Shown here: positions 36,401 through 44,518 of the stretch, in pieces | Layout: each line of letters begins with the position of its first letter | Position numbering within the stretch: position 1 is the first letter of the stretch | DNA from: JAFGJQ01 sp964586145 | GTDB taxonomy: Bacteria; Planctomycetota; Phycisphaerae; UBA1845 | NCBI GenBank assembly: GCA_964586145.1 | Contig: CAZPHH010000003.1 | Location: 49,134-113,133 of the forward strand | Direction: 5' to 3' | DNA: 64,000 bases | Notes under the pieces: model-generated | What the model was told of the DNA's origin: nothing | Databases searched by the model: none | Seen by the model: only the letters and a program-made list of their open reading frames with translations | Made by a program: the position numbers and the translations under genes

Positions 36401-36926
36401 GGTCTGCTACGGCCCACCCGCCGGCCAGCGGAAACACCAATGCATGTACGCGCGATATCCGCCTGCCCTGGACCTGCAGCTCGCATCGTGGGTGCCGCCC
36501 GACTCGGTACAGCCCGTCGGGCGCCAGTGCCAAAGGCCGATCCGGAGAATCCTCGGCACAGAGGACGGCGGCGGGCGAGGCCGTCCATCGGGGCGGCGAC
36601 AGGGCGCCCGGGAGCTCCAGCCACAGGTTCCAGCGGTACAACTCAATACGATCGCCATCCGCCAGTGCTGCGCGCTCGGTTCGGACCCCGTTCACCCGGA
36701 TGTCGGACGAACCGAACACGTCCACCAGCCGCACGGAGGCCCCCGTCTGGACGATGGCGACATGCACCGGCGCAATTCGACCGGACCGCAGACGTACCTT
36801 GCACCCGGCGCGCGACCCGATCAGAAGCAGAGGGCGGCGCAGGGCCACGCGCCGCGTCTGGTCGGTGCGGGTATCACGGACATGCAGCCAGCCGTGCGAA
36901 ACCGAGCCTGGCAGTGGCGACACCAC
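33498..36926 (-). CDS. Giant double-FHA coiled-coil protein
   Basis: This 1142-residue protein starts with two FHA domains. The first is at about 15-110 (LLLIGSRAGCKVRLRSGRIAPVHVAI). The second is at about 130-220 (YRVGRHPRCELQVQGRRISRVHALVF, then DLCSANGTWVNGNRV, with the Arg, Ser and Asn positions that bind phosphothreonine). A Pro/Ser-rich linker leads into about 700 residues of Glu/Arg/Gln-rich heptads with no stop in coiled coil until about 1040. The short C-terminal part (LRSAIDILRRLGAKGTDEELQAKL) may be a separate helical domain. No transmembrane segment is visible, so it is likely a cytoplasmic scaffold recruited to phosphothreonine proteins. The exact role is unknown. Confidence 0.85.
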   Translation of the reverse strand: MVSPLPGSVSHGWLHVRDTRTDQTRRVALRRPLLLIGSRAGCKVRLRSGRIAPVHVAIVQTGASVRLVDVFGSSDIRVNGVRTERAALADGDRIELYRWNLWLELPGALSPPRWTASPAAVLCAEDSPDRPLALAPDGLYRVGRHPRCELQVQGRRISRVHALVFPLAGGWAVADLCSANGTWVNGNRVVGSLRLEPGDAVRVGSKRWTFQDGAPASSERNQPSLQTDLTEEPPLEWADNPTASGPVCAVRTASCWTPAESASAPVRDDPTDPARSGDPSAQPPQTPTDPVDRPSHTSDGPAMELQTADLVAGDGQVTEHIVDADTVLPSWASDRESLEARARALEESEQLLREKHAQVDDWLEDLKIQEASLQPREHAVEDREQAVAAREAELQIRRSVLQQANDTLSKRELRVQTLEADIEKRLRDAEAREKELNDREAAIQPSEQALLARQRALQADVEALADRELEVNQRAEILRVTQEDLAETRDRVGKERACCESLQKEIVQRTADLDERAEIIRRREEEIKDEWEAARRQAAESRMILESNESKQREIEKRLSDIGRAQENLRTRQTELEKLASQTAKELEAIAVERRSIDEREQDLVAREQKLADRHGTVERLTCELESREKALTRQKRELEQEQAKHQKAGAELLEREKRIQPLHRELEERQRRLEAEAAEAERVRSELDHRARELARAEETISEQREAIALTLGEQQAELDEQRRAVQERAGKAEADRRAAEQALAAAQSHEAAARSLSAETVRREEELALRQSEVEQRARQTAETTRILSERQRELAEKETVVAARERAASEAETDLAARRDDVERRVADLVEREPRIAREQEQMERERAVWQQRARELAENEARIKQTEEEMSEQRRRLDEETVALAARRSELDRQAREVAAARSELGRSTQTLEAIRARETDLAAQTAALQEQQQRLSTEREAVKEQARQLREKLAQLKSAWEEAKRREQAVGARESELARREAALEDGSGAVPPAVSAEGADALAAQQQKLAALARSLQDRERELVERESQQREYAAVVGTIADTFERLQGQLSAAPKPAAAQPTGEPPAAAPSPTGVARPVFGIGESAPASSRPLNRPALRSAIDILRRLGAKGTDEELQAKLARNPLDRATPSGKS

Positions 36927-37061
36927 CGGTGTCTGCTCCTGTGCGATGGCAAACGGAGCGTGCCTGGTGCGCAGCCGGTCCTTCGGGCCGGCGCGCGGAC
37001 GACACCGGGTTATCGGTCGTCGGGGATGCCGAGAATGAACTCGCTTCGGCAGAAACCATTC

Positions 37062-37793
37062 TCAGTACTGAGAGGGCGGGAACAGATCCACCACTCGTGC
37101 CTCCGGCACAGAGGATTCGATCAGCCGCCGGGCCAGATTCACCCAGCCGTCCGCATGGTCGAGGACCCAGGAATCCGTGGAGGCCACCGGGACGCCGGCG
37201 GCGGCCAATGCCCGGTCGGGATTCGGATCGAGAACGACCGACCACTCCCACCCGTGGGTCGCCGCCGTCGTCTGCGCCAGGTCGCGCAGCCTGCCACTAT
37301 TGGACACCGGACGGTCGAAGTGCCAGTCGGCCCGCGTAATCCCCTGGGAGGCCAGGTACTGGCCGATCCGCACCAGGGCCGGCACGGTCTCCTCCACCTT
37401 GCGGTACGTGCCGTGCAGGCTGGCCAGATCTCGATAGCAGCCGTCCCGGCCAACCAGAATGACCCCGTTTCCCAGGGCGCTTTCCACGGTGATCAGCAGG
37501 TTGTAGCCGTCGATGGCGAGCGGACCGCCCGACAGCGATTCGATAGATCGCTCGTGCTGCCGCCGACCGCCCAACGCCTCGTCACTGCACGCCGATCGCC
37601 AGACTGCCGTTCGTTGCCGCTCCGTCAAGGCATGGCGGTCGCCCACAATTTTGAGCCCGGATTTCCAGGCGTATCCCCGAGTCAACAGCCAGGACAGATC
37701 TGCGACGGCCTGGCGGAGACGGGCATGCTGGTCGGGCGCGAACAGTCGTGCGTCCTCCGGATGAGGGCCGCGATGGGATCGGCGATCAGGCAT
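37062..37793 (-). CDS. DUF434 (DUF434/DUF5616) protein
   Basis: This 243-residue protein matches DUF434: RGPHPEDARLFAP, VADLSWLLTRGYAWKSGLKIVGDRHALTERQR, then LAIDGYNLLITVESAL, VILVGRDGCYRDLASLHGTYR and WHFDRPVSNSGRLRDL. The second half, with conserved Asp residues in AIDGYN, GRDGC and FDRPVSNSG, looks like a PIN/NYN-type nuclease fold. No activity has been shown for the family to my knowledge. ATG 37793 (MPDRRSHRGPHPED) gives the family-typical start; ATG 37811 is possible. It lies 135 bases downstream of nothing related and is divergent from the TlpA-like gene. Confidence 0.75.
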   Translation of the reverse strand: MPDRRSHRGPHPEDARLFAPDQHARLRQAVADLSWLLTRGYAWKSGLKIVGDRHALTERQRTAVWRSACSDEALGGRRQHERSIESLSGGPLAIDGYNLLITVESALGNGVILVGRDGCYRDLASLHGTYRKVEETVPALVRIGQYLASQGITRADWHFDRPVSNSGRLRDLAQTTAATHGWEWSVVLDPNPDRALAAAGVPVASTDSWVLDHADGWVNLARRLIESSVPEARVVDLFPPSQY

Positions 37794-37997
37794 GGGCGAC
37801 CGGGCGGCCATTGTACCGCCGCGCCGCCAGGCCCGCGAGGCTCCGCCCCCCACGCCGATTGAAAGACTCGGTCACCGAAACGCCATATCTTGTGGTTCGC
37901 ACGAGCATGTTTCCACGAACTGCTCCCGCGATGGCGACCGGAGTGTAGAATGGTCTCGCGAAGTTCGGCCATCGGACCAGCGGAAAGGAAGACAGCC

Positions 37998-39953
37998 GTG
38001 ATCGCGATACGCATGGGTGGGTGGATGATGATGGCCGCGGCGTGCCTCGGTTCACCATCCGAGAAGACGCCTGCGACAGCCCCGGCCACAACCACGGCCC
38101 CGAGCGGTCGGAAGCTTGTGGTCCTCATCGAGGGTCAGTGCTTTGACACGCTGGGCGTGGGGGTAGAGGAGGTGAAGGTCGTTGCTCACCTCAAGACGCA
38201 GGACGGGAAGATCGAGTACGTGAACACCGCCACCACGGACAAGATGGGTGACTTCGCGATCCTGGCCGGCGAGCGTCGGAAGGGGACCGCGGTGGTGACC
38301 TTGACGAAATGGGGTTTCAAGGAGGCGACGCGTGAGGTGGAGTTGACCCTCGGCGACGACCTGCCGCCGTTCGTGGATGTGGGGCTGGAAGGGGCGGTCA
38401 TCGCCTTCGGCATCGTCACGGATGCCGGCAGCGGCGCACCGGTGGCGGACGCCGCGGTGAAGATCGAGACCGGAGGGAACCAGTGGTCCAGCCGGACCGA
38501 CGCGGATGGAAAATTCCGCGTGGCGGGCCTGCGTCCGGGGCCGGGCATGGTCATCGTGGAGTCACCCGGCTACGGGCGGAGCCGACTGCCCGTGGAGGAT
38601 TTCGCGGATTTCGGCGAACTGGTGGTGTTTCTGCGCTCGGAGCGGGTGGTGCGGTTCAAAATCGCCAATGACCTCGGCGAGCCGGTGGCGGGTGCGACGG
38701 TCGGAGTCGTGGCGCCGGCCACGGGCGATATGCTGTCGGGCGTCACGGACGAGGCCGGCGAGGTGGTCTTCCGTGGCATGAATGCCGACATCACGGAGCT
38801 GCGGATCCACCTGGAACACGCAGGGCACGTGTGCTCCGCGGGCTACGATCGTGTGGTGACCCTGGACGAGGAGGAAATGGAATCGTCCCGCGGGCTCATC
38901 ATGATTCGCGCTGCCACGCTGACGGGCAAAGTCACGGACGCCCAGACGGCGGATCCGCTGGGCGGCGCTCGCGTGATCGCCGGCGAAGGCATGCCCGACT
39001 CCCTGCCCGCCACATGGACCGATTTCGAAGGCGAGTACCGGCTGGAAGGCGTGCCGCCCGGCCGCAGCCCCGTCACGGTGTATCGAGCCGGCAACGCTCC
39101 GGCTCTGAAGGAGGTCAGCCTGGCGGCCGGCGAGCAGACGCAGGTGGATTTCGCGTTGGGACCGTCCGGGGAGGTTCACGGCCTTGTGGTCGACGGCGAG
39201 GGCAAACCGGTGCCCCGCGCCTACGTGCAGATCACGCAGTGGCGATCGTGGAACACGCTGGGGCTTCAGGCCCTGACGGACGACGAGGGCACGTTCCTGC
39301 TGTACAACGCGCCGGCCGATCCGTTCACGATCGCCATTTCCAGTCGCGGCCACGCCGACCTGCGCAGCCAGACGGTGCAGGCGCGGGAGGAGCCCTACAA
39401 GTTCACCCTCCCGGCCCGCTCGCGCGACAAGGAGGGCGACGGGTTCCTGGCGACACTGAAGGCCGGCGACGCCGCTCCACCGCTGGATCTGCTGACGCTG
39501 GACGGCAAGCGGCTGACCTCGGACAGTCTGAAGGGCAAATGGGTGCTGTTGGACTTCTGGGCCACCTGGTGCGGGCCGTGCGTGGCCGAACTGCCAAGCA
39601 TGAAAGCCGTATGGGAGGCCCACGGAAGGCGTGATGATTTCCGGATGATCGGCATCAGCCTGGACGACAGCGCGGCGGCCCTGCAGGCGTTTGTCGACAA
39701 GAGCGGGCTTCACTGGACGCACGTGTTCGGCGATGCCGGCGGCGCCCGCAAGACCGCCGAGGCCTACGGGGCACACGCCATTCCGTTCATCGTCCTGATC
39801 AGCCCCGAAGGCAACGTGGCGGCGGTGGACCTGCGCGGCCCGGATATGGCCGAGACCATCGGCACGCGGATGAATGCGCCGAAGGACGTGGACAAGCCGG
39901 AGGAGAAGACCCCGCCACCGGCCACGACCAGACCGGCGGGAGGGGAGTCCTGA
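37998..39953 (+). CDS. Carboxypeptidase-regulatory-like repeats with C-terminal TlpA thioredoxin
   Basis: GTG 37998 with AAGGAAG upstream gives a 651-residue protein. A hydrophobic start ends in AAAC, possibly a lipobox, followed by a Thr/Ala/Pro linker. Several beta-sandwich units of carboxypeptidase regulatory-like type follow (AFGIVTDAGSGAPVADAAVKI, TLTGKVTDAQTADPLGGARVI, VHGLVVDGEGKPVPRAYVQI). The last ~150 residues are a TlpA/ResA-like thioredoxin domain with WATWCGPCVAELPSMK (CGPC) and the cis-Pro loop AHAIPFIVLI. It probably acts outside the cytoplasmic membrane as a thiol-disulfide oxidoreductase held on a beta-repeat stalk. Many planctomycete proteins combine these modules. Confidence 0.85.
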   Translation: MIAIRMGGWMMMAAACLGSPSEKTPATAPATTTAPSGRKLVVLIEGQCFDTLGVGVEEVKVVAHLKTQDGKIEYVNTATTDKMGDFAILAGERRKGTAVVTLTKWGFKEATREVELTLGDDLPPFVDVGLEGAVIAFGIVTDAGSGAPVADAAVKIETGGNQWSSRTDADGKFRVAGLRPGPGMVIVESPGYGRSRLPVEDFADFGELVVFLRSERVVRFKIANDLGEPVAGATVGVVAPATGDMLSGVTDEAGEVVFRGMNADITELRIHLEHAGHVCSAGYDRVVTLDEEEMESSRGLIMIRAATLTGKVTDAQTADPLGGARVIAGEGMPDSLPATWTDFEGEYRLEGVPPGRSPVTVYRAGNAPALKEVSLAAGEQTQVDFALGPSGEVHGLVVDGEGKPVPRAYVQITQWRSWNTLGLQALTDDEGTFLLYNAPADPFTIAISSRGHADLRSQTVQAREEPYKFTLPARSRDKEGDGFLATLKAGDAAPPLDLLTLDGKRLTSDSLKGKWVLLDFWATWCGPCVAELPSMKAVWEAHGRRDDFRMIGISLDDSAAALQAFVDKSGLHWTHVFGDAGGARKTAEAYGAHAIPFIVLISPEGNVAAVDLRGPDMAETIGTRMNAPKDVDKPEEKTPPPATTRPAGGES

Positions 39954-40046
39954 TGGGTTGGCCGGGAAGCCGGCGACAGGTTATCGAGCACTTCCGGCGG
40001 GTTGCGCGGACGATGGAAACGCAGGTCCCGGTCCGCGGGGCGGCGC

Positions 40047-42974
40047 CTATTTCTGGCTGGCCGGCTTGGCGTTGGGCTTGGCGGCGGGCGCGGCGGCCGG
40101 TCGGGGGCGGCGCTTGCGGAGCCAGCGGGTACACAGCCAGGCGACCAGCACCACCAGGACGAGCCAGGGTGCCATGACGACCAGACCGTAGACGATCAGG
40201 CCGAGCGATGCGTAGAGCCCGGACAAGCCGTCGCGCAGGCGGTCGCGGATGCGTCCGCCGGCCTGCTCGGTGGGTGGGGCCACGGTCGGCTTCTCGAACA
40301 GCGCGATGTCGATCACGCCCAGCGCCTTCGGATCAACCTTGGAGAGGCTGCCCAGTCCCAGCCCGACGATCTGCCGCTGCTCGATGCGGCCCAGCCCGGC
40401 GATTTTCTCCACGACCGACTCCATGTGACCGACTGCGATGCCCAGGCGGAACTCACCGACCGACGTGCCGTCCGTTCGCTGGCGGCTGGCCGAGGCCAGC
40501 ACCTGCACGGCGTTGTCCTTGATGATCTTCTCCAGCGCGGGGCGGGACGTGCCGTAGGATTTCACTTCGATGGCCATCCGGCCGCTGGGCACCTGTCGAA
40601 CCGGCTCGGCCAGGATCAGCATCAGGTCGCAAAGCACGTTGGCGGCGCCGCCGGTGATCTGGCCGGCCTCGCCGGCGACGGCCTTGCCCGTGAGACGACC
40701 GAGCGGCGTGAGGGCCTCGACCAGGCCGGCGAACCGGCCGGCGGGCACGCGGATGGAGATCTGCGCCTGGGCGGAGCCGTCGTCTCGGCGGGTGGTCTGG
40801 TTGTTCGTGATGGCCGCCTTCGCCGCCTCCAGAAGGGGATTTAGGGCCTGCACGGCGGCGGGCAACTCGGAAACTTCCAGCGTGATGGAGCCGGACGGCA
40901 GTTGGCGCGAGCGTTCGTAGAGCGTGAGGTTCACGCCGCAGCGGACGCGCGTGGCCCAGGGGGCGAGGGCGTCGCCGAATTGCTGGTCCCTGATCTGGCG
41001 CGACTCGACCCGGCCAAGGCCGTCGATGGCCGTCATAAAGGCGTCGAAGTTCGCCAGCGTGACCTGAAGCTCGAACTGGCCCATGAGCGTGCCGTCCTCC
41101 CGCTTGTTGGCCTTGGCGGAGAGCAGCCGGCCGTTGAGCGACGTCAGGGCTTCTCCCACCGACTGGCGGGCGGAGTCCAGGTCGGTCACCTCGACGGAGA
41201 TGCCGGCGGCGGGGACGATCCGCTCGGGCTCGCGAAGCGTGACGCGGATGGTGGAGAGTGAGACTTGGGCCGCCATCACGCGAAGCTGGCCCTGCATCTG
41301 CTCGATTTCCGTTCGGACGCGGGCGAGCTCTCGCTCGATTTCCAGCATGGAGGTGATCTTGTCGAGGATGCTCTTCTGGGCGAGCAGGGCCTTGAGGTTC
41401 TCTTCCGTGAGCTGCTTGGCGGTGATGCGGGCCTCCAGGTCGACGTACTGCGCGGTGACGTCGGCGGCCTTGACGTTTTCCGATTCCAGCCGGCCGACGG
41501 CCTTCAGTGCGGCGAAGAGCGTTTCAAACCGCGCGGGCTCCACGCGGATGGTGAGAATGCCCTGGATGGCGCCGCCGGTTTTCTCATGAATCTCGCGGTC
41601 GGCCACGAACGCGCCGTGCCGGCGCACGATGGCCTCCACCTGCTCGGCCGCGGGGTCGTACTCGGCCACTTCAATGGTCAGCTCGCCGTTCTTGATGATC
41701 TTGCGATCGACGGCCGCCGGCGCGGGAGGCGGGGGTTCCTCTGTCGCCGTCTGAACCTCCGCGCCATCCTCGACGTACGTGACACCGGCGACGTCTTTCT
41801 GCGTGCCAGCCTGCGGCCGGCCGCCTGCTACCGCCGCACCCTCCTTCGGTTGCCCTTGCGCCTCCGTCAATCCCAGGTGACCTTTGAAGGCGGGCGTGGC
41901 CGGTGGCGCCGACGTCGTTTGCCTGACAGCCTCCAACGTTGGTACACCAGCCTCCACTTCCCTCACACCATCGGCTGCCGCAGCCGGCTGATCGGCCACC
42001 ACTCCTACGCCGCGTACCTGCGTCCGCGCGAAGAGTTCATTCACGGCCTGTTCGCCAGCGGACAGCGAGGGCTCCTCGCCCAACGTGAAGAGCACTGACG
42101 CGTTCGCTACATAATCCGTGACGATCGTCGCGCCGAGCGTCGGGGACAGCGAGATGCTCTTCGCTGCCACTTCGGCGCCCGTCCAGTTATCGCTGCGAGC
42201 GTCGGCATCTATGTAACGTTCGTCGGCCCAACTGTCGAAGTAAGCCCTTCCGCCGCGGACAGTGCCCTCGGCGGTGTAGCCGACTCCAGCAACCCGCTCA
42301 CGAACCTCGTCACCGAGAACACGCTTGCCATCCACTTCCTGCGCGCCCTCGCCCCGGCCGAAGGTGCCGAACCAGAGGTCGCCGTCGGTCGCAGCGACAG
42401 ATTCCGTACCGGAGCTGGGGCAGATGAACTGTTTGGGAGTGACCTCACCGGAGCGGATCAGCGTCCAGAAGTTGCCGTCGCCTGCCTCCGCAAAACCCTG
42501 AATCGGGCGGCCGGCGACTTCATCAGCGCCGGCCTGGGCCTCGGGCACCGCCACGCGCGCGGCGGGAGTCCTCTCCACGTGCCTGCGGGCCAGACTGAGG
42601 TCGGAGACCGGCAGCCAACTGTAGCCCTTGTACTCCAACTCACCGATGGAGAAAGCGATCAGCAGCGTCGCGGCGGCGGCAAGAGTGGCGGCCGCAAACT
42701 GCAGAATGACTCGTCGGCGCGACGGGGCCGGGGGAGCGTCGATTACGAAATCAGGGCCTACGGTAGCGGCGATGGCTTGCCACATGGTTTCCGTCTCCTC
42801 GGGGGTCGGGGCGTCGGTCGAGACATCAGCCAGTAACTTGCGGGCGCGGATCAGCTCGGCCGCGTCGTCGGCGGCCTCCGGCGACAGGTCCTCATCCGGC
42901 GGGCCGGTGTCCGCGTTCCGCTCGGCGTTATGCACGAGCTCGTCGATGTGTTGTTTGTCATGGTCGGAGATCAT
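40047..42974 (-). CDS. Very large membrane protein with repeated DUF4349-type modules; probable anti-sigma partner
   Basis: The 975-residue protein starts with a cytoplasmic region of about 85 residues (acidic, with no zinc-finger HCC motif), then TM1 at 89-110. A degenerate stretch follows (TLIRSGEVTPKQFICPSSG, around 165-185) that recalls pseudopilin-like planctomycete proteins. From about 426 comes a DUF4349 domain (KIIKNGELTIEV...) with its coiled coil (LEIERELARVRTEIEQMQGQL). Three more copies of the same beta-module follow (GISVEVTDLDSARQ, GSITLEVSELPAAVQ, GRMAIEVKSYGTSRP), each ending LGR(V/L/I)...(Q/K). A C-terminal TM lies near 925-950. Its position right after an ECF sigma gene suggests it holds that sigma factor at the membrane. 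Confidence 0.78.
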   Translation of the reverse strand: MISDHDKQHIDELVHNAERNADTGPPDEDLSPEAADDAAELIRARKLLADVSTDAPTPEETETMWQAIAATVGPDFVIDAPPAPSRRRVILQFAAATLAAAATLLIAFSIGELEYKGYSWLPVSDLSLARRHVERTPAARVAVPEAQAGADEVAGRPIQGFAEAGDGNFWTLIRSGEVTPKQFICPSSGTESVAATDGDLWFGTFGRGEGAQEVDGKRVLGDEVRERVAGVGYTAEGTVRGGRAYFDSWADERYIDADARSDNWTGAEVAAKSISLSPTLGATIVTDYVANASVLFTLGEEPSLSAGEQAVNELFARTQVRGVGVVADQPAAAADGVREVEAGVPTLEAVRQTTSAPPATPAFKGHLGLTEAQGQPKEGAAVAGGRPQAGTQKDVAGVTYVEDGAEVQTATEEPPPPAPAAVDRKIIKNGELTIEVAEYDPAAEQVEAIVRRHGAFVADREIHEKTGGAIQGILTIRVEPARFETLFAALKAVGRLESENVKAADVTAQYVDLEARITAKQLTEENLKALLAQKSILDKITSMLEIERELARVRTEIEQMQGQLRVMAAQVSLSTIRVTLREPERIVPAAGISVEVTDLDSARQSVGEALTSLNGRLLSAKANKREDGTLMGQFELQVTLANFDAFMTAIDGLGRVESRQIRDQQFGDALAPWATRVRCGVNLTLYERSRQLPSGSITLEVSELPAAVQALNPLLEAAKAAITNNQTTRRDDGSAQAQISIRVPAGRFAGLVEALTPLGRLTGKAVAGEAGQITGGAANVLCDLMLILAEPVRQVPSGRMAIEVKSYGTSRPALEKIIKDNAVQVLASASRQRTDGTSVGEFRLGIAVGHMESVVEKIAGLGRIEQRQIVGLGLGSLSKVDPKALGVIDIALFEKPTVAPPTEQAGGRIRDRLRDGLSGLYASLGLIVYGLVVMAPWLVLVVLVAWLCTRWLRKRRPRPAAAPAAKPNAKPASQK

Positions 42975-43281
42975 GGTTCTGCTCTTTGTGGGACCCCGGC
43001 GATCCTTGTAGGACCAGCATTTTTTGTGGAACCGGCATCTTTTGTGGGACCGGCTTTCCAGCCGGTCTGGGCCTCCTGCCTATCTTGGTCCGCACGGCGG
43101 ACCCTACTTGTGGGACCGGCGATCCTTGTGGGACCGGCATCTTCTGTGGGACCGGCTTTCCAGCCGGTCTTTCGCCCACTCTGTGGGACCGGCTTTCCAG
43201 CCGGTCTGACCGAGCCCTCTGCCATTCCCGGTCCGCGGGGCGGACCCTACAGTCTGCTATTCCCGGTCCGCGGGGCGGACC
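42975..43281. other. Repeat-filled spacer between anti-sigma and sigma genes
   Basis: The 307 bases between the DUF4349 gene and the sigma-factor stop consist almost wholly of palindromic repeats: three perfect or near-perfect ACCGGC/GCCGGT elements and three GGTCCGC/GCGGACC elements. I see no gene. Open frames here translate the repeats (LSSRSGP, RTADPT and similar). Confidence 0.8.
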
Positions 43282-43335
43282 CTACAGTCCCTTGTGGGAC
43301 CGGCTTTCCTTGTGGAACCGGCTTTCCAGCCGGTT
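43048..43335. repeat. Cluster of palindromic REP-like elements (families A and B)
   Basis: Family A is GACCGGCTTTCCAGCCGGTC, found at 43048-43067, 43150-43169, 43187-43206 and, as AACCGG...CCGGTT, 43316-43335. Family B is GGTCCGC(A/G)CGGCGGACCCTAC or the same with a GGG core, at about 43086-43108, 43231-43250 and 43266-43285. Short pieces such as TGTGGGACCGGC lie between. Both families recur near 51.6, 54.3 and 61.3 kb. Confidence 0.88.
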
Positions 43336-43902
43336 TTCTCCCGGCTGTTCCGAAACGAAATCCTTCAGCCGCTCCCGCAGCGCCCGCCTTGCCCGGAAAA
43401 CCGTGGTCTTCACGCGGGCCTCGGTCCAGCCGAGCACCTCGGCGGCCTCGCGGATCCGCAGGCCGGCCAACTCGCAGAGCACCAGGGCGTCTCGCTGCGA
43501 GCCGGGCAGCCCCGCGACGGCCTCCCGCACGGCCTCGCGCGTCTCGGCCTCGCTGAGCCGGTCGGGCCTGGCGGCCAATTCCGCGGTCGGCACGAAGCGG
43601 AGCACCTGCGGGTCCCGGGCTGCGTTGTTCTCCCGTTTCTGCCGGCGGGCATATTGAACGGCCGCCGACCGGGCCACCGCGAACAGCCACGTGGAAAACG
43701 CACTGCGGCCCTCAAACGACCGGATCGACCGGGCCACCTGGACGAACGTGTCCTGCACGATGTCGGCAGCGGCCTCCCGCGAGTGCGTTCGGAACCAGGC
43801 GTACCGCCAGACGCGGTCACAGTGGCGGCGATAGAGCATTTCCAGCGCACTCATGTCGCCGGCCGCACACCGCGCCACCAATTCCGAATCCGCGTCGGTC
43901 AT
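43282..43902 (-). CDS. ECF-type RNA polymerase sigma factor
   Basis: This 206-residue sigma factor has region 2 (MLYRRHCDRVWRYAWFRTHSREAAADIVQDTFVQVARSIRSFEGRSAFSTWLFAVAR) and region 4 (LPGSQRDALVLCELAGLRIREAAEVLGWTEARVKTTVFRARRALRERL). Together they direct polymerase to a specific promoter set. ATG 43902 has GGAG six bases upstream. The last 17 residues (from NRLESRFHK) are translated from repeat DNA: family A palindrome sequence forms the gene's 3' end. The DUF4349 gene downstream on the same strand is its likely regulator, separated by the repeat block. Confidence 0.9.
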   Translation of the reverse strand: MTDADSELVARCAAGDMSALEMLYRRHCDRVWRYAWFRTHSREAAADIVQDTFVQVARSIRSFEGRSAFSTWLFAVARSAAVQYARRQKRENNAARDPQVLRFVPTAELAARPDRLSEAETREAVREAVAGLPGSQRDALVLCELAGLRIREAAEVLGWTEARVKTTVFRARRALRERLKDFVSEQPGENRLESRFHKESRSHKGL

Positions 43903-44370
43903 GGGCTACTCCAGAGGTTTAGAGCGCCGGACGGGTAACCGGTTACCGCATGTGGGGGGAATTTTCGAGGGGGAGGGTCCGATAAGTGGGGCCGGAGGCA
44001 TGGCGCGGGCTGCGCCCGCGCCCAAGGGACGGAGGGACGAAGGGACGGAGGGACGAAGAGACGAAGCGACTGAGGACAAAGGACTTGCGTCGGTGCGGGC
44101 GGGCGTATTTGCGCGGGGCGCGAAGAATTTGCAGGTTTGTAGTACGGAGGACGAAGGGGAAAGGGCATCTGCTGCTCAAGAGCAAGTGGCACAGGGCACC
44201 AAGACCCACTGCTCAAGAACAGGGGTACATACTTCCAACCGGGGCCTGGCAATGACCGATATTACGTCGTTGGGCGCGGCCGGCCGTCGCGGTCGGGCGT
44301 CCGGACGGACCGGGGAACGGTCCCCGGCCGGTGAAACTGCGACCGCACACGGGAAGGACAACGAGGCCCC
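43903..44370. other. Repeat-rich spacer upstream of the sigma gene
   Basis: This spacer holds an octamer array (44026-44065) and, near 44172-44218, a direct repeat CTGCTCAAGA with an inverted flank (CTGCTCAAGAGCAAGTGG) that looks like another dispersed repeat. No gene other than the small ORF at 44371 is supported. Confidence 0.5.
44026..44065. repeat. Octamer tandem array, five units
   Basis: GGGACGGA and GGGACGAA alternate for four perfect 8-base units, followed by GAGACGAA. The same octamers form arrays at 61821-61860, 63292-63323 and 63951-64000. Confidence 0.92.
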
Positions 44371-44502
44371 ATGCGAATCGCCGCTCATCGTGACGAGATC
44401 TGGCTCTGGCTGTGCGTGCTGAGCCTGGTTGCGTATCTGCTTCGCTCAGACGCGGTTACGGCGTTCCTGCGGGAGGCGGCGCGCCTGCTGCGCCAGATGT
44501 GA
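44371..44502 (+). CDS. 43-residue single-pass membrane peptide (tentative)
   Basis: ATG 44371 is preceded by GAGG and encodes MRIAAHRDEIWLWLCVLSLV then AYLLRSDAV and a basic amphipathic tail ending in LLRQM. One hydrophobic helix (about 10-25) with charged ends fits a small inner-membrane protein. The stop lies 16 bases before the glycosyltransferase start, consistent with a leader gene of that operon. No homologue is known to me. Confidence 0.45.
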   Translation: MRIAAHRDEIWLWLCVLSLVAYLLRSDAVTAFLREAARLLRQM

Positions 44503-44518
44503 GGGGCCGGTCAGCACC

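Noticed and set aside
42986..43657. Plus-strand open frames with WDRLSSRSG and RTADPT-type repeats
   Set aside because: They are translations of palindromic repeats, not proteins.
44026..44065. CRISPR array or phage-type att repeats at the octamer arrays
   Set aside because: The units are 8 bases, contiguous, without unique spacers, and no integrase is nearby.
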